DNA of 12,087 nt from Streptomyces viridochromogenes (GTDB lineage Bacteria > Actinomycetota > Actinomycetes > Streptomycetales > Streptomycetaceae): NCBI RefSeq assembly GCF_001270495.1, contig NZ_LGUR01000024.1:1-12087 (forward strand). Direction: 5' to 3'. This document shows, piece after piece, positions 1-7,030 of this stretch (its first letter is position 1; every line of letters starts with the position of its first letter). The notes under the pieces are model-generated. The model was not told the origin of the DNA and ran no database searches. It worked only from the letters and a program-made list of their open reading frames with translations. The position numbers and the translations under genes are program-made.

Positions 1-1
1 G

Positions 2-2515
2 GGGGTGCCCGGCCCGGACGCAGGGCTGGGTTCCGTGCCGGGCGGGAACACGGGGCTGGGTTCTGTGCGGGGCAGGGACGCGGGGCGTGGTTCGGCCTCG
101 GGGCGTTCGGCGGATCGTGGCTCGGTGACTCCGGGATACGTGGAGCAGGGCTCGGGGTCCGCGGTGCCCCCGGGGCGAGATGCGGCGCAGGGGACGTCTG
201 CCGGCGCGGAGTCGGCCGCGGACGAGCGTGCCCGCCCCGGAGCCCGGCCGGGTGATGCGGCCCGTGCCGCGCTGCGGCGGGCGGTCGCCGCCAGGCGGGG
301 CGGGGGCGGGGACGAGGGCGCCGGGGGAGAGGCGAGGTCCGCGTCGTCCGATGCCGCTTCCGGTGGGTCGCTGGCGGGGACGTCGCGCGGTGCTGCAGAG
401 GAGGAGGGGGCGCACTCCGCGAGTACTTCTCCTGGGGTACGGCGCGCGTCGGCGAACGCCTCGGGCGTTTCTGACAATGAGCGGGCTGTGTCGGCGGGTT
501 CCGCCGAGGCAGGGCACGCGTCAACCGAACCCTCCGGCGGGGGCCGGGAATTGTCCGACGATGGCTCGGCCCGGGATCGGGCTGATGTGGCGGACGCCTC
601 CGCCGAAGGCCAGGACGCCTCGGACGCCCCCGCCGACCACCAGCACGAGTCGGCCGGTGGCCGAAGCGAGGCGCGCTCCGCGGCCACACCCCACACCCCC
701 GGCGCCGACGCGGACCGCTCAGCCGCAGAAGCGGGATCCGCCCCGGAGGCGACCGACCCCCGGCCCGCCCGACCAGGAGCACGTCCCGCGGATGCCGCCC
801 GTGAAGCGTTGCGCGCCGCCCTGGGGGAGAGGCGACGGGCGGCCCAGACGGATCAAGCCGACCAGGGAGTCGAGGGAGTCGACGTCACACGGCGGTCGCG
901 GCGACCGGCACGGACCGGTTCCGAGAGCAGCGGTTCCGACCGGCCGCGAGCTCGTGACCTACGGGCCCTGCTCGCCGGCGCCTTCCAGATGCCGTCCTCG
1001 GACTCGCCCCACGGTGTTGACGCGACCGTGCCCGATCCGGCCGCCGCACCACAACGGAACCTGCCCACGAGCCCCGCCTCGGCGGTCCGCTCCGGCAGCG
1101 CTTCCTCCCTCGAGCCCTCCGCGGCCCCCGAGTTCCCCGCGCCCCCCGAGTTCCCTGAGCCACCCACGCCCTCCGATCCCGCCGCACCCCCGGCACGCTC
1201 CACAGCCGCCACCCCGTCGGGCCCCGGCGCCCCCGCGGCACCGCAGGTCCCCCGCTCCATGGCCGCCCCGGGCCGGGACGGTGAACTCCGCCGTACCTTC
1301 CCCGCCTTCGCGCCCCGCCCGTCGGACGACGCCGGCTTCGCCGAGACCTGGTGGGGCAACGCCTGGGTGACCGCCCTGGAAGAGGGCGCGCTCGACACCA
1401 AGCGGCTTGCCCGCGGGCGCGGTTACGCGCAGGAGGGGCACGTCGATGCCATCACCGTGACGCCGGGGCTGGTGCTGGCGTATGTGCGGGGGAGCCGTCC
1501 GCGGCCGTACCGAGTTCAGGTGCGGCTGCGGACGCTGGACGACGCCGACTGGGACCGGTTCCTGGACGCCGTCGCCGAGCGGCCGGACCACATCGCGGCG
1601 CTGCTGGACAAGGAGATGCCTCAGGCCCTCGCCGAGTGCGGGGTGCCCTTGTTGCCCGGCCCCGGCGACCTCGACCCCCGTTGCAGCTGCCCCGACCGCG
1701 GCCACCCCTGCAAGCACGCCGCCGCGCTCTGCTACCAGACGGCACGTCTGCTGGACGCCGACCCCTTCGTCCTGCTCCTGCTGCGCGGCCGGGGCGAACG
1801 CGGGCTGCTCGACGCGCTGTCCCGCCGCAATGCCGCCCGCGCCGCGCAGGAACAGGGACCGGCGCCTGTGGCGGGCGTACGGGCCGCCGAAGCCCTCGCA
1901 CCAGGGCGCCGACTGCCCGCCCTCCCCGCACCGTTGCCCGTGCCCCCGCATCCCGAGCAGCCGCCCGTCTATCCGGCGGCCCCCGGCGGCCCGGACCCCT
2001 TCGCGCTGGACCAACTGGCGACCGACGCGGCCGCCCGCGCGCACGCCCTCCTCAGCGCCGGCCGGGACCCGGTGGCCGAACTGACCCTGTGGCAGGACGC
2101 GGTCCGGCTCGCCGCCGCCCGCCCCGGTTCCGGCCTCACCGCCGGTACCCGCGCCCTGTACGCCTCCCTCTCCTCCGCCGCCGACCGCACCCCGGCCGAG
2201 CTGGCCCGCGCGGTCGCCGCCTGGCGCCAGGGCGGTCTCGAAGGGCTCGCAGTCCTCGAAGAACCCTGGGACCCCCCGGCCGGCCGCTTCGACCGGGCCC
2301 GCCCCCTCCTCCTGGCGGCCGACCTCCCCGCCTTCCGTCCCTGGCGCAACCGGCTCACCCATCCCCGCGGCCATGTCCAACTCCGCCTCGGCCGCGACGG
2401 CCTCTGGTACCCGTACGAATCGGAACCGGGCCACGACGACTGGTGGCCGCGCGGCACCCCCGACCTCGACCCGGTCGGCGCCCTCACCGGTCTCGGGGTC
2501 GCGCCGGAGGACTGA
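2..2515 (+). CDS. SWIM zinc-finger protein with long disordered N-terminal region (5' end open)
   Basis: The frame is open at the left edge of the window; GTG at 5 is the first possible start seen, but the true start may lie upstream. At least 836 residues can be read. The SWIM motif CxCx6CxH is at about residues 560-571 (C560, C562, C569, H571), a zinc-binding fold linked to DNA or protein binding. The conserved core begins near residue 430 (RTFPAFAPRPSDDAGFAETW) and includes a WWGNAW segment. The first ~420 residues are low-complexity, rich in Ala, Gly, Ser, Pro, Asp and Arg, with four ten-residue repeats at the start and two copies of an RPGARPxDAARxALR motif. Residues 370-410 are proline-rich. 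In Streptomyces such genes commonly follow an SNF2-type helicase gene, which would lie outside this window, so a role in nucleic-acid metabolism is an inference. Family assignment is secure; the exact function is not known. Confidence 0.88.
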   Translation, partial: GVPGPDAGLGSVPGGNTGLGSVRGRDAGRGSASGRSADRGSVTPGYVEQGSGSAVPPGRDAAQGTSAGAESAADERARPGARPGDAARAALRRAVAARRGGGGDEGAGGEARSASSDAASGGSLAGTSRGAAEEEGAHSASTSPGVRRASANASGVSDNERAVSAGSAEAGHASTEPSGGGRELSDDGSARDRADVADASAEGQDASDAPADHQHESAGGRSEARSAATPHTPGADADRSAAEAGSAPEATDPRPARPGARPADAAREALRAALGERRRAAQTDQADQGVEGVDVTRRSRRPARTGSESSGSDRPRARDLRALLAGAFQMPSSDSPHGVDATVPDPAAAPQRNLPTSPASAVRSGSASSLEPSAAPEFPAPPEFPEPPTPSDPAAPPARSTAATPSGPGAPAAPQVPRSMAAPGRDGELRRTFPAFAPRPSDDAGFAETWWGNAWVTALEEGALDTKRLARGRGYAQEGHVDAITVTPGLVLAYVRGSRPRPYRVQVRLRTLDDADWDRFLDAVAERPDHIAALLDKEMPQALAECGVPLLPGPGDLDPRCSCPDRGHPCKHAAALCYQTARLLDADPFVLLLLRGRGERGLLDALSRRNAARAAQEQGPAPVAGVRAAEALAPGRRLPALPAPLPVPPHPEQPPVYPAAPGGPDPFALDQLATDAAARAHALLSAGRDPVAELTLWQDAVRLAAARPGSGLTAGTRALYASLSSAADRTPAELARAVAAWRQGGLEGLAVLEEPWDPPAGRFDRARPLLLAADLPAFRPWRNRLTHPRGHVQLRLGRDGLWYPYESEPGHDDWWPRGTPDLDPVGALTGLGVAPED
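17..136 (+). repeat. Four tandem 30-bp units coding ten-residue repeats
   Basis: Units at 17-46, 47-76, 77-106 and 107-136 encode DAGLGSVPGG, NTGLGSVRGR, DAGRGSASGR and SADRGSVTPG. The shared pattern is xxGxGSxxGx. The frame is kept and the units diverge at the third codon position, so they are old coding repeats. The array may continue to the left of the window. Confidence 0.75.
228..835 (+). repeat. Two dispersed copies of an RPGARPxDAARxALR motif
   Basis: The first copy (about 231-297) encodes ARPGARPGDAARAALRRAVA followed by ARR. The second (about 764-835) encodes ARPGARPADAAREALRAALG followed by ERR. They lie about 530 bp apart in the disordered N-terminal half of the SWIM protein. Each predicts a short amphipathic Ala/Arg helix, possibly a repeated docking or nucleic-acid-binding element; that role is inferred. 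Confidence 0.65.
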
Positions 2516-2611
2516 GGGTGGCCGCCCCCCGCCCCTCAGGAGCCACTACACTGCCGCGATGTCGCCGGGCGGCACACGACAACTGGCGGGAAACGAACGG
2601 TGGGAGAGGCC

Positions 2612-3661
2612 ATGGCAACGGGGGGATGGGGTCCTGGACCCGGCGCGGGGCAACCCGGCGGCAACGGACCGAGCGGCCAGGGCTGGGGCGCCCCTTACGG
2701 ACCGACGCCCAACGACCCCAACGGGCCGAACAATCCATACGGTCCCAACAGCGGCGGCCACCCTTACGGTCCCCCCGCACCGAACCCGTACCCGAACCAG
2801 AACCCCTATCCGCACCCGCAGGCGCACCCATACCCATACCCATACCCACACCCCTACGGCCCGCCGCCCGCGGCCCCGGCCCGCGCCCAGCGCCGCAGCG
2901 GCTGCCTCTGGTACGTCTCGCCGTTCTACTGGGCCGTCGCCGTCATCCGCTCCGCACATCGCGTCGCCACCAAGCTCTTCGTGCACCAGAGCGGCGACCG
3001 GATCCTGGACCGCACAGTGGACCGCGTCCAGGTGGCCCGCACGGTGCTCGGCGCGCTGGCGACCATCGGGCTGATCCTCGTCTACGGCGTGGAGAAGGAC
3101 CGCTGGAACAGCGCGGCTGAGACGAGCTTCGCCAACGCGATCGTCACGCCGTTCCTGCTGATCTGCACCGGCCCGTTGGTCATCCTCGGGTTCATCTACT
3201 ACGCGCCCCCGCACCTGCGACCGCAGCTGCGCTCGCGCCTGCGCTTCCCGCTCAAGGCGGTCGGCTGGTATCTGCTGGCACTCGCCGTCATCGCCGCGAT
3301 CATTTACGCCGTGGGCGCCAGCGGGATCATGGAGAGCCAGAACCGTTGGGTGGTGCTGCCGGTCGCGTTCGTCACCCTGGCCGCCATCTTCTGGGGCCTG
3401 CCCTTCCTGTTCCTGGCGTCGCTGTACTCCGCCCGCAGCGCCTTCAACACCGCCCACGTCCACCCGATGCTGCCGCCGATCGTCACCGGTGTACTGGTCT
3501 GGGTGCTCGCGATCTTCAACCTGATCAGCGAAGGCATGCCGCAGGGCCCGCCGGTGGCCCAGTTCTGCTCACTGCTGGGCGGACCGCTGTCGGTGACCGC
3601 GGTCTCGGCGTGGGAGATGTGGCGGCTGCGCACCCGGTTCGGGGTCACCGTCCGGGGCTGA
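2612..3661 (+). CDS. Proline-rich multi-spanning membrane protein
   Basis: This 349-residue protein has a disordered Gly/Pro/Asn/Tyr-rich cytoplasmic-type head (residues 1-90) and a membrane tail. Likely membrane helices are at about 143-160, 174-198, 216-237, 247-271 and 287-306, with a weaker one near 318-337. ATG 2612 is chosen because GGGAG (2602-2606) sits five bases before it; the in-frame GTG at 2600 has a poorer site. Residues 73-81 read PYPYPYPHP, encoded by a six-base microsatellite. Such YPYP/PYG heads on membrane proteins are common in Streptomyces, but I do not recognise a named family. It follows the SWIM gene by about 96 bp on the same strand; whether they are cotranscribed is not clear. 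No catalytic motif was seen. A transport, scaffold or cell-envelope role is possible but unsupported. Confidence 0.85.
   Translation: MATGGWGPGPGAGQPGGNGPSGQGWGAPYGPTPNDPNGPNNPYGPNSGGHPYGPPAPNPYPNQNPYPHPQAHPYPYPYPHPYGPPPAAPARAQRRSGCLWYVSPFYWAVAVIRSAHRVATKLFVHQSGDRILDRTVDRVQVARTVLGALATIGLILVYGVEKDRWNSAAETSFANAIVTPFLLICTGPLVILGFIYYAPPHLRPQLRSRLRFPLKAVGWYLLALAVIAAIIYAVGASGIMESQNRWVVLPVAFVTLAAIFWGLPFLFLASLYSARSAFNTAHVHPMLPPIVTGVLVWVLAIFNLISEGMPQGPPVAQFCSLLGGPLSVTAVSAWEMWRLRTRFGVTVRG
2827..2856 (+). repeat. Hexanucleotide microsatellite (CCCATA-type) in coding sequence
   Basis: Three exact CCCATA units (2827-2844) are followed by CCCACA and CCCCTA. They encode alternating Pro-Tyr in the head of the membrane protein. 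Unit changes would alter length without shifting frame, because the unit is six bases. Confidence 0.8.
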
Positions 3662-3710
3662 GACCCCTGCACTCCAGTACCGCTTCGACGGCCCGGAAGA
3701 TGCCCCCGTC
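3660..3710 (+). pseudogene. Fragment resembling the N-terminus of a 3-oxoadipate enol-lactonase (alpha/beta hydrolase)
   Basis: Reading the frame from 3660 gives ETPALQYRFDGPEDAPV, which closely resembles the opening of actinobacterial PcaD/PcaL-type enol-lactonases as I remember them. There is no start codon: the fragment abuts the stop of the preceding membrane-protein gene. The next expected segment (a hydrophobic strand and GxSLG-type turn) is missing, and the reading continues as unrelated RILRTRRYSLGL. The call rests on recall of family sequences and on only 17 residues, so it is a suggestion. Confidence 0.4.
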
Positions 3711-3746
3711 CGCATCCTCCGCACCCGTCGGTATTCGCTCGGGCTG

Positions 3747-3878
3747 ATGCCGTGTTCTTTCCGCTCCGGTGGCCTCGCGTCCCTGAGCGACGGCGTCCAG
3801 CGCGCCCTCGGGCGGGCCCCGAGGGACCTCGCCGGCTACGCCAAGACCGCTGCCGCGCAGGGCGCCTGGTCCGCGTAA
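3747..3878 (+). pseudogene. Fragment resembling the C-terminus of an NmrA-like/NAD(P)-binding oxidoreductase
   Basis: The frame ending at TAA 3876-3878 gives a tail containing LSDGVQRALGRAPRDLAGYA followed by KTAAAQGAWSA. A pattern of DGVxxALGRxPRDxxxYAxxTAAxGxW is typical of the last ~30 residues of Streptomyces NmrA-like and NAD(P)H-binding proteins. ATG 3747 exists in frame, but the product would be only 43 residues and has no Rossmann fold or convincing ribosome-binding site. It is in the same frame as the enol-lactonase-like fragment upstream, with no stop between them, so this looks like a junction of two gene remnants. Recognition is from memory. Confidence 0.42.
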
Positions 3879-3911
3879 CGTTCTTCCGGCATCTGACGCC
3901 TACCCGACCTT

Positions 3912-3953
3912 TCCGGGCAGGGGAACTCCGTAAGCGGACCTCCCCTGCCCGGA
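3912..3953. terminator. 12-bp hairpin, probable terminator
   Basis: TCCGGGCAGGGG (3912-3923) pairs perfectly with CCCCTGCCCGGA (3942-3953). The 18-base loop can itself pair TCCG (3927-3930) with CGGA (3935-3938). On the plus strand it is followed by TTTCTAT, a short U-rich tail, which fits an intrinsic terminator for transcription coming from the gene or remnant to its left. Confidence 0.65.
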
Positions 3954-4249
3954 TTTCTATGTCAGCGAACTCGGTGGAATCGACGGGCTCCCCGACGTCG
4001 GTGCCGACCTGTCTGGAGACACCATGGGCCGCGACACCGACCTGCTGGGCATGGGCCCGGCGGTCTGACGGCGCAACCACGACGTTCACGTGCTGGGTTC
4101 ACGTCCTCCAGCCCGGCGTGAGCAGTCCTCCGAGGCACTGTACGAGGACGACCTCGTCGAGTACGACGTGGCCCAGAGCCCAAGGGCCCAAGGGTCCCCA
4201 GGCGGTAGACGTCGCGAAGCTCTAGTCGACGCAAGGTGGACCACTGCCC
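3954..4249. other. Stretch without a supported gene
   Basis: About 300 bases in which all frames are open only for short runs with unconvincing composition. One plus-strand frame reads about 35 codons from 3959 to a stop near 4067 (SELGGIDGLPDVGADLSGDT then MGRDTDLLGMGPAV), with coding-like third positions but no start or partner; it may be another remnant. I assign no function. Confidence 0.5.
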
Positions 4250-4289
4250 GGCAACTCTGGCCACGGTTGCCTACGTGGCCAGGGTTGCC
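4250..4289. terminator. 16-bp hairpin, strong candidate terminator
   Basis: GGCAACTCTGGCCACG (4250-4265) pairs with CGTGGCCAGGGTTGCC (4274-4289) across an eight-base loop, with one G-T wobble. It lies about 130 bases past the end of the minus-strand DUF6131 gene, so it may end that unit. No U-tract follows on either strand, which is usual for actinobacterial terminators. Confidence 0.6.
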
Positions 4290-4417
4290 ACATCGCTCTG
4301 TTCAGCGGCTCGCAGTGTTGCGATCACCGGGCAGGCACCTCGGGCGGGCCGACGACACCCACGGTGTGCCGGGCGCTGCGGTGTCTGAGGAGCACGCTCC
4401 TGCGCCCCGGTCGGGGA

Positions 4418-4573
4418 CTACCAGTAGTGCCGCCTGCCACCGACGGCGCGGCCGACGGAGCCGAGGAGGAACAGAACCGCGCCGATGACGAGCAGGATGA
4501 TCCCGATCGTCCACAGGATGCCGATCCCCGCGACGAGACCGATGACGAGCAGGATGATACCGAGAATGATCAT
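4418..4573 (-). CDS. DUF6131-type small membrane protein
   Basis: This 51-residue protein consists of two hydrophobic helices (about residues 1-17 and 19-38) and a short basic tail ending VGGRRHYW. The two helices are near-repeats, each containing GIILLVIG. The sequence matches the DUF6131 family of Streptomyces as I know it; its function is unknown, and it should sit in the cytoplasmic membrane. The start at 4573 is preferred to the longer frame from 4621 because AGGAGG (4579-4584 on the minus strand) lies five bases upstream of it. It follows the 157-residue soluble gene on the same strand after a 122-bp gap that contains a hairpin. Confidence 0.85.
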   Translation of the reverse strand: MIILGIILLVIGLVAGIGILWTIGIILLVIGAVLFLLGSVGRAVGGRRHYW

Positions 4574-4648
4574 GATGGCCTCCTGGGTCCCCACTGTGAC
4601 GTGCGGCTTTTTGCCACTCATTCCGCCGCCCGGCTCTTGCTCTCACCG

Positions 4649-4678
4649 CCGCAGGAGCTGGCGTCGCTCCGCCTGCGG
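4649..4678 (-). terminator. Hairpin between the soluble-protein and DUF6131 genes
   Basis: CCGCAGG (4649-4655) pairs with CCTGCGG (4672-4678), with an additional AGC/GCT pairing possible inside across a bulge. It starts 18 bases past the stop of the minus-strand gene ending at 4696. It may be a terminator or a processing/attenuation site setting the level of the DUF6131 transcript. Confidence 0.45.
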
Positions 4679-4695
4679 GCGCCTGAGCCGGTTGC

Positions 4696-5169
4696 TCAAG
4701 TGGTCAGCAGACGGTTGAAGAACGACCGGTACTGGCGCAGGGCCGTGCGGAGATCTTCCGTGTTCACCTCCTCGCCCTGGTTCCACTGTTCCTCCAGGTT
4801 CTTCTTGTGGTCGGCGAACGTCGCGGCCAGTGTCTGCATGACGTCCGCGACGAGTGCGTCAGCCTTGTGCACGGCTCCACGCGGGTCGTCGACGAACTCC
4901 TTCTGAATGGTCTCCCAGCGTCCACGGAAGCTTTCCTCGTCCTCCGTCCCGAGGAGCTGGGGCGGCTCTTCCTCCGCCGGAGTGGCGGCCTTCTCGGCAG
5001 GGGCTGCGGCTTCGCCGCCACCCGCAGCCGCGGTGGCCTCGCCGGGGAAGGCGGGGGTCTCGGGGCGGGCTCCGGTGTCTTCACCCAGGTCCCGGTTACT
5101 GCTGGGCTGGGCGATGTCTTCGGTGGACAGATCGCCCTGGTCCGGTTCTGGTACGTATTCGCGTCGCAT
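4696..5169 (-). CDS. Conserved soluble protein, C-terminal domain shared with the adjacent membrane-anchored protein
   Basis: This 157-residue protein begins MRREYVPEPDQGD and has an acidic, Ala/Pro/Glu-rich disordered first half (residues 5-72). The helical second half contains RGRWETIQKEFVDDPRGAV (83-100) and ends TEDLRTALRQYRSFFNRLL (137-155). Start 5169 is chosen because GGAG (5175-5178) is five bases upstream; a longer start at 5232 adds 21 residues without family support. No signal peptide or membrane helix was seen. The C-terminal half is clearly related to that of the gene just upstream (5245-5802). I recognise it as a conserved Streptomyces hypothetical protein with no known function. 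The gap to the upstream gene is 75 bp, consistent with cotranscription. Confidence 0.82.
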   Translation of the reverse strand: MRREYVPEPDQGDLSTEDIAQPSSNRDLGEDTGARPETPAFPGEATAAAGGGEAAAPAEKAATPAEEEPPQLLGTEDEESFRGRWETIQKEFVDDPRGAVHKADALVADVMQTLAATFADHKKNLEEQWNQGEEVNTEDLRTALRQYRSFFNRLLTT

Positions 5170-5244
5170 CTTCACTCCGTACGCCTCGACTGCCCCAGGC
5201 CGGGGGCCTGCGGTGGCGGCCGGGCGGGTCATGTGTGAAGCGGG

Positions 5245-5802
5245 TCAGGTCCGGGCGTGACGGGCCTGACCGCCGTTGGAGAGCAGCTCGTCAAACAGGG
5301 CGCGGTAGTGCACCATGGCGCCCCGCAGCTGCTCGGTGGTCGCTTCGTGTTTCATGCTGAGCTGGTTGACGTCGTGAGCGGCGCGGTAGTGCTCCAGGGT
5401 GCGGCCGTGCTCGACTGAGAGGTCCTTGAGCCTCTGCTCCAGGCCCTCGGTCGGATAGCCGCGCTCGCGCATCAGGGACGTCACCAGAATGTCCGCGTCC
5501 TGCACGGCATCCTCCGGGCGGTCCACGAATTCGCCCTGCACGTTTTCCCAGTCCCGGGTGTACCGGTCCCGGACGCTCCCGGGCAGCGGCCTGATTTCCA
5601 GCGCGTCGTGGCGCTTCTCGCGTGCACTCAGATCACGCTCGGCCTTGAGCCGGCCTCCGGCATCTTCGACCGTACGTTCGTATTCCGGGCCAAAACGCTC
5701 GCGTAGGTGTCGGCGGCGCCGGACGAGAACGACTCCCGCGGCAAGCACCACCAGCACCACCGCGACGGGGATGATGATCGCTAGGAGGGCCCCAGTTGAC
5801 AT
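5245..5802 (-). CDS. Membrane-anchored conserved protein with helical cytoplasmic domain
   Basis: This 185-residue protein has one N-terminal membrane helix (about residues 4-27) followed at once by RRRR, placing the rest in the cytoplasm by the positive-inside rule. The soluble part begins RERFGPEYERTVEDAGGR and includes AREKRHDALEIRPLP, then WENVQGEFVDRPEDAVQDAD and RGYPTEG (115-121). It ends in a helix, TEQLRGAMVHYRALFDELL (156-174). These blocks define a conserved actinobacterial family of unknown function. ATG 5802 has GGAG two to three bases upstream and GGGGG further up, an imperfect site, but the membrane helix begins here, supporting the start. It is the first gene of the probable minus-strand unit with the soluble relative and DUF6131. 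Confidence 0.85.
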   Translation of the reverse strand: MSTGALLAIIIPVAVVLVVLAAGVVLVRRRRHLRERFGPEYERTVEDAGGRLKAERDLSAREKRHDALEIRPLPGSVRDRYTRDWENVQGEFVDRPEDAVQDADILVTSLMRERGYPTEGLEQRLKDLSVEHGRTLEHYRAAHDVNQLSMKHEATTEQLRGAMVHYRALFDELLSNGGQARHART

Positions 5803-5826
5803 CGCTCCGACCCCCTCACATGCGCC

Positions 5827-5862
5827 TGTTTTGCAATATTTACTCTAGTTTATCCGTCGTTC
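5827..5862 (-). promoter_or_regulatory. AT-rich putative promoter region of the 5802-4418 unit
   Basis: A strongly AT-rich island in otherwise GC-rich DNA lies 25-60 bases upstream of the first gene of the minus-strand unit. On the minus strand it reads GGATAAACTAGAGTAAATAT, containing TAAACT and TAGAGT, either of which fits a TANNNT -10 box. No clear -35 box was found, so sigma-factor class is not assignable. Confidence 0.4.
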
Positions 5863-6537
5863 TCCAGGGAGGCGGCGCTTTCCGGCGCCGGGAGCGGGGC
5901 ATCGGGGACACATGGGGGCCAACCTGCCGTCCTGGTTCCTGCTCGGCAGCGGCTTCCGCCCTGCCGTCCGCCGCCGGCGCCTGCTCCACCCCGGCAGGCG
6001 GCGAGCGTTCCAGCGCAGCAAGACGGCTGATCGCAAGACGAGTCGGCTGTCGGCCCCGCAGCCGCAGGGCGCGTCGTTGCGCTCGTCGTACGCCGTCCTG
6101 AGCGGGGCATGGGTCTGCCGCCGATCGACAGCGGTCAGTGTCCGCGGTGGATTGCAAGTCCGGTTTCAGCGAATCTGCACATCGAATGCGTAACTGCGTC
6201 ACGTGCGCGAGGGATCGGCGCAGGCGCCTGCCGTATGAGGCTCTGTTCGTGCGGAGTGTCCCGTTCGAAAGTGTGGTCGCACCACTGGGCGGGTCCGGGT
6301 ACCGCGGCGTTTGTGGAGATGCTGTCCCCAAACCGTATGCGGGGCTGCACGGATGCGTCGCCTTGTCGTTCAACTTTCTGGATGCGTACTTCGGTTGATT
6401 GGTTGCTCGGCGAACTCCGTGCTTTGATCCTCTGCACCGCGGGAGCAGCGCAAAGTCCCAGGACGGTGTGTCGCACACCTGCGGCCGAGGCCCGCTCTCT
6501 GTCCCCAGCGGGGCCGCCCCCCTTGTGGATCCTCCAT
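5863..6537. other. Long gene-free stretch
   Basis: About 670 bases without a supported gene. Open frames occur on both strands, up to about 210 codons on the minus strand over 5840-6478, but they have no ribosome-binding site, irregular composition and no recognisable domain. A weak hairpin (CGGCGC and GCGCCG, 5873-5890) is present. The right part should hold the promoter of the peptide gene at 6556; no clear -10/-35 pair was identified. Confidence 0.5.
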
Positions 6538-6555
6538 ATGAAGGGAAGTTTCATC

Positions 6556-6765
6556 ATGAACTCCGCTCACCAGGTCGAGACCGTTGAGATGTCCGACGCC
6601 GAGCTCGCCAACGTCTCCGGCGGCCTGAACCCGCAGGCCGGCCTCGTCGTCGGCCCCACCGCGGTCGGCAGCGAGGATGTCCTGGCCCAGCTCGATGCCG
6701 TCAAGAACGAGGTCCTGGGCTTCGCCGGCCAGTGCAACCACGTCGGCGTCAGCGCCTCCCTCTGA
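6556..6765 (+). CDS. Small peptide with double-glycine leader (RiPP/lanthipeptide-like precursor)
   Basis: This 69-residue peptide begins MNSAHQVETVEMSDAELANV and then SGG, with the double glycine at residues 22-23. A hydrophilic leader ending in [E/D]-L-x-x-V-[S/A]-G-G is the classic signature of peptides cleaved by C39-type peptidase-transporters, including class II lanthipeptides and bacteriocin-like peptides. The 46-residue core runs LNPQAGLVVGPTAVGSEDVL to the end and holds one Cys (60), one Thr (35) and Ser at 39, 66 and 68. ATG 6556 is preferred over the in-frame ATG at 6538 because AAGGGAAG (6541-6548) is well spaced before it. No modification enzyme, protease or transporter gene lies within the window, so the product may be processed in trans or be orphaned. 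The leader is clear; the chemical class is inferred. Confidence 0.75.
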   Translation: MNSAHQVETVEMSDAELANVSGGLNPQAGLVVGPTAVGSEDVLAQLDAVKNEVLGFAGQCNHVGVSASL

Positions 6766-6773
6766 CCTACAGC

Positions 6774-6788
6774 CCGACCGCCGGTCGG
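6774..6788 (+). terminator. Short hairpin just after the peptide gene
   Basis: CCGACC (6774-6779) pairs with GGTCGG (6783-6788) across a three-base loop, nine bases after the stop codon. It is short and has no U-tract, so on its own it is a weak terminator. Confidence 0.35.
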
Positions 6789-6851
6789 TGATTCCCTTCC
6801 AACCGGACGGTGTGGTTGGGGAGTTGCCGGAAGCAGGCGGTAAGGCAAGGT

Positions 6852-6909
6852 GAAGCTCCCGGCGGCAACGGGCTCTTGATCGAGATCACCCGTCTCTGCC
6901 GGGAGCTTC
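6852..6909 (+). terminator. Long stacked hairpin downstream of the peptide gene
   Basis: GAAGCTCCCGGC (6852-6863) pairs perfectly with GCCGGGAGCTTC (6898-6909). Inside it, ACGGG (6868-6872) pairs with CCCGT (6889-6893), and TGAT (6877-6880) with ATCA (6885-6888). The result is one extended 58-base hairpin with a symmetric internal loop, about 85 bases past the peptide stop. It most likely terminates or stabilises that transcript. Confidence 0.6.
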
Positions 6910-7030
6910 GCGTGCGTGGTCACCTGTCGGCAGCGGGCGGTGGCCGCCGCCCGGGACACGCCGGGCGCGGACCCGGCGCCGGGACGACATTCGGCCGTTG
7001 CCACCGCGGCGGGTGCCGCGCGCTGTCCCC

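Noticed and set aside
959..2434. Long minus-strand open frame (491 codons) opposite the SWIM gene
   Set aside because: It is an antisense shadow: the plus frame carries the SWIM motif and conserved core, and high GC keeps the opposite frame free of stops.
5840..6478. Minus-strand open frame of 212 codons in the gene-free stretch
   Set aside because: No ribosome-binding site, no domain, and composition typical of a chance frame in GC-rich DNA. One segment (LAISRLAALER) looks helical but is too short to support a gene.
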